Shown here piece by piece: positions 62,184 to 64,000 of a stretch of 64,000 nucleotides of DNA. The stretch's first letter is position 1. Each line of letters starts with the position of its first letter. The translations under genes were made by a program, and so were the position numbers. Source of the stretch: Teredinibacter franksiae (lineage in GTDB: Bacteria; Pseudomonadota; Gammaproteobacteria; Pseudomonadales; Cellvibrionaceae); assembly GCF_014218805.1 (NCBI RefSeq), contig NZ_JACJUV010000001.1, forward strand, positions 3,918,501 through 3,982,500. The letters are read 5' to 3'. The notes under the pieces were generated by a model that saw only the letters and a list, made by a program, of their open reading frames with translations, was not told the DNA's origin and made no database searches.

Positions 62184-63650
62184 TTACGCGTAAGGTTTAG
62201 ACCTTCCATTACTGGTAATGACACGGGCATGATGACGGTTGAGCAGCCGTGGATGCTTAACACCGCAGGAGTGTGCGATAGTTTCCACTTCTTTCTCCAT
62301 GTTTTGTGCATACTGTGCAACACGCTGAGATTTGTCGATGGGGTTAAGGCCAGCCTGTAAGCGTTTGTTGTGCGTGGCTATGCCGGTTGGGCAGGTGTTT
62401 TTATTACACTGCATGGCTTGAATACAGCCTAGCGAAAACATAAAGCCGCGCGCGCTGTTTACAAAGTCTGCGCCGGCGCATAACGCCCAGGCGACATCTA
62501 CTGGGTTAATTAGTTTGCCGCTGGCGATAAGTTTTACGTTTTCGCGTAGACCATGCCGGGTTAAAATATCAGCAACCAATGGTAGGCTTTCGTATACCAA
62601 CATACCCACATTATCAATTAAGCTCATGGGGGCGGCCCCTGTACCACCATCACCGCTGTCTATGGTCATGAAATTTGGCGCACTTTGTGGGCCTCTTTTT
62701 GTGATCGCCTCACAGAGTGATTCAATTTCGGCGGGGTTACCAACGCATAATTTAATGCCTACGGGCTTTCCTGTAATGTTTCGTACCCGGTCAATCAAAT
62801 TTAGTAAGTCTTCGTGGCCTTCAATTTCGGAAAATCGATTTGGACTAATGGAGGCGTGGCCTTGGGGTATGCCTCGAATAAGTGAAATTTCTTCGGTGAC
62901 TTTGGCTGCCGGTAGTATGCCGCCTTTTCCGGGTTTTGCTCCTTGGCTAAGTTTTATCTCAAACATTTTTACTGTTGGGTGAGCCGCAATTTCGGCCAAT
63001 TTTTTTTCGCAAAGATTTCCGTTCTCATCTCTAACACCGAACTTACCGGTACCAATTTGAAAAATTAAATCGCAGCCGCTTTCGAGGTGATAGGGGGAAA
63101 GCCCACCTTCGCCTGTATTTAACCAAGAGCCGGCTATTTTGGCGCCCCGCGATAGGGCTTTCACCGCTGGTGAGGATATAGCACCGTAACTCATTGCCGA
63201 AATGTGAAAGAAATGTTCGCAGTGATAGGGGTGCTGGGTTTCAGAACCTACGGTTACCGTTGTGTGTTGACTTGGCTCGCTGTCTAATACCGGGTAGAGG
63301 CCGTTGGCAAAAAATATTGTACCTGGAGAGCTTAAATTGCGGCTTGAACCAAAAGCCGTGGTGCTATCTAAGTTTTTTGCCGCGCGGTAGACCCAGGTAC
63401 GCTGCGCCCGATTAAAGGGCATTTCTTCTCTGTCTTGGGCAAAAAAATACGGTCTGAAAAATGTTCCCCAGTGTTCGAACGTGTAGCGTAACCGACCTAT
63501 AACGGGGAAGTTATGGCGTATGGCTTGTTTGGTTTGCAGTTTGTCGCCAATGTACATCCATATGATGCTGAGTACACACAGGCCTGCGACTAAAACAAAG
63601 CTATAAACTAATATTTCTACGATAAGCTGGTAGGTAGTGAAAACGGTCAT
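62184..63650 (-). CDS. FMN-binding glutamate synthase family protein
   Basis: 488 residues. One N-terminal TM helix (LIVEILVYSFVLVAGLCVL) then a GltB-like FMN barrel: HISAMSYGAISSPAVKALSR, LNTGEGGLSPYHLE, EIKLSQGAKPGKGGILPAAK, MTIDSGDGGTGAAP, and the Cys cluster CIQAMQCNKNTCPTGIATHN that binds the 3Fe-4S centre in glutamate synthases. It lacks the amidotransferase domain, so it is the stand-alone YerD-type form; substrate uncertain. It is leftward, like the partial antiporter behind it. Confidence 0.92.
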   Translation of the reverse strand: MTVFTTYQLIVEILVYSFVLVAGLCVLSIIWMYIGDKLQTKQAIRHNFPVIGRLRYTFEHWGTFFRPYFFAQDREEMPFNRAQRTWVYRAAKNLDSTTAFGSSRNLSSPGTIFFANGLYPVLDSEPSQHTTVTVGSETQHPYHCEHFFHISAMSYGAISSPAVKALSRGAKIAGSWLNTGEGGLSPYHLESGCDLIFQIGTGKFGVRDENGNLCEKKLAEIAAHPTVKMFEIKLSQGAKPGKGGILPAAKVTEEISLIRGIPQGHASISPNRFSEIEGHEDLLNLIDRVRNITGKPVGIKLCVGNPAEIESLCEAITKRGPQSAPNFMTIDSGDGGTGAAPMSLIDNVGMLVYESLPLVADILTRHGLRENVKLIASGKLINPVDVAWALCAGADFVNSARGFMFSLGCIQAMQCNKNTCPTGIATHNKRLQAGLNPIDKSQRVAQYAQNMEKEVETIAHSCGVKHPRLLNRHHARVITSNGRSKPYA

Positions 63651-63684
63651 AAGAAGTTTACATTATCGTTAATTAAAAATTTTA

Positions 63685-64000
63685 TTAATGACTAGGTCGC
63701 TTGTTGAAAACCCAGTTACGTAACACGAGTGGTGCGAATATCGCGGTTAACAGGCTCATTAACACCATGGCGATATATGCTGCTTGTTCTATAGCGCCCG
63801 AATTTAGGGCCAATAACGCCACAACCATTGCGATTTCACCGCGCGGCGCCATACCGACACCGACCGCGATTGAATCTCTATTGTTCATTCCCATGAGTCG
63901 CGCTGGTATACCACAGCCAATCACTTTACTGAGGATAGCCACGGTTGTTAACGCGAATAGGAATACAATCATATCGGAGGTAAACATCGACATATCGACG
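63685..64000 (-). CDS. Cation/proton antiporter, C-terminal part (runs off window)
   Basis: Only the last 105 or so residues are in view; the frame stays open to the window edge. About three TM helices, with GVGMAPRGEIAMVVALLALN, the hallmark of Kef/NhaS-type CPA2 antiporters (the APRGE motif), and a C-terminal basic end (NWVFNKRPSH). Would exchange Na+ or K+ for protons. Its end lies 34 bp from the start of the FMN glutamate-synthase-like gene. Confidence 0.82.
   Translation of the reverse strand, partial: VDMSMFTSDMIVFLFALTTVAILSKVIGCGIPARLMGMNNRDSIAVGVGMAPRGEIAMVVALLALNSGAIEQAAYIAMVLMSLLTAIFAPLVLRNWVFNKRPSH

Overview
The window looks like a piece of chromosome from a marine, plant- or algal-polysaccharide-degrading gammaproteobacterium of the Cellvibrionaceae type (Teredinibacter, Saccharophagus and relatives). 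This is inference, from poly-serine linkers joining carbohydrate-binding modules, a secreted GH53 galactanase with a ricin-type lectin tail, an alginate-lyase-like protein, an ectoine operon and several c-di-GMP proteins. No rRNA, tRNA, CRISPR array or prophage was recognised.

Layout. 0.2-2.1 kb: two leftward paralogous periplasmic solute-binding-like proteins. 2.3-4.0 kb: a perfect 16-bp LacI-type palindrome and a secreted GH53-CBM13 galactanase with its own terminator. 4.2-9.9 kb: a membrane diguanylate cyclase, an outer-membrane phospholipase A, a small membrane protein, a 22-bp tandem repeat, a medium-chain dehydrogenase and a thioredoxin-like protein. 10.8-16.6 kb: a KAS III-like enzyme translationally coupled to a multi-TM protein with a C-terminal Fis-type HTH, then a TonB-dependent receptor overlapping a PepSY membrane protein. 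17.9-23.3 kb: a tight five-gene operon (c-type cytochrome lipoprotein, PQQ-type propeller, MntP-like exporter, small heme-less domain, second propeller) of unknown job. 23.5-28.5 kb: ectR (divergent), ectA-ectB, an intrinsic terminator, ectC, and a sodium:solute symporter.

28.5-46 kb is a gene-poor accessory stretch of small, mostly leftward genes separated by long spacers (tautomerase, YjbR-like, DHFR/RibD-like, HNH nuclease, DUF6748-like secreted protein, SDR-DUF2867, HemG, ankyrin lipoprotein, patatin). It carries several broken genes: a frameshifted UPF0158 gene, a frameshifted small gene, a PD40 propeller remnant, and a VWA lipoprotein gene split by a complete IS66-family element with a perfect 8-bp target duplication. 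46.5-52 kb: a histidine-ladder beta-solenoid protein, alginate lyase plus SDR (overlapping), and a CBM2 / second CBM / HExxH protein with two poly-serine linkers. 52.4-62 kb: a REC-degenerate GGDEF regulator and an envelope-stress block with three MscS-type channels, an MgtE transporter next to a soluble MgtE-like half, a LapA-like and a WHy/LEA2 protein, and a cmpX-sigX pair as in Pseudomonas. 62.2-64 kb: an FMN-dependent glutamate-synthase-like protein and the 3' part of a cation/proton antiporter that runs off the window.

The best candidates for undescribed biology are the KAS III / membrane Fis-HTH pair, the five-gene redox operon, and the 19-residue histidine-ladder solenoid.
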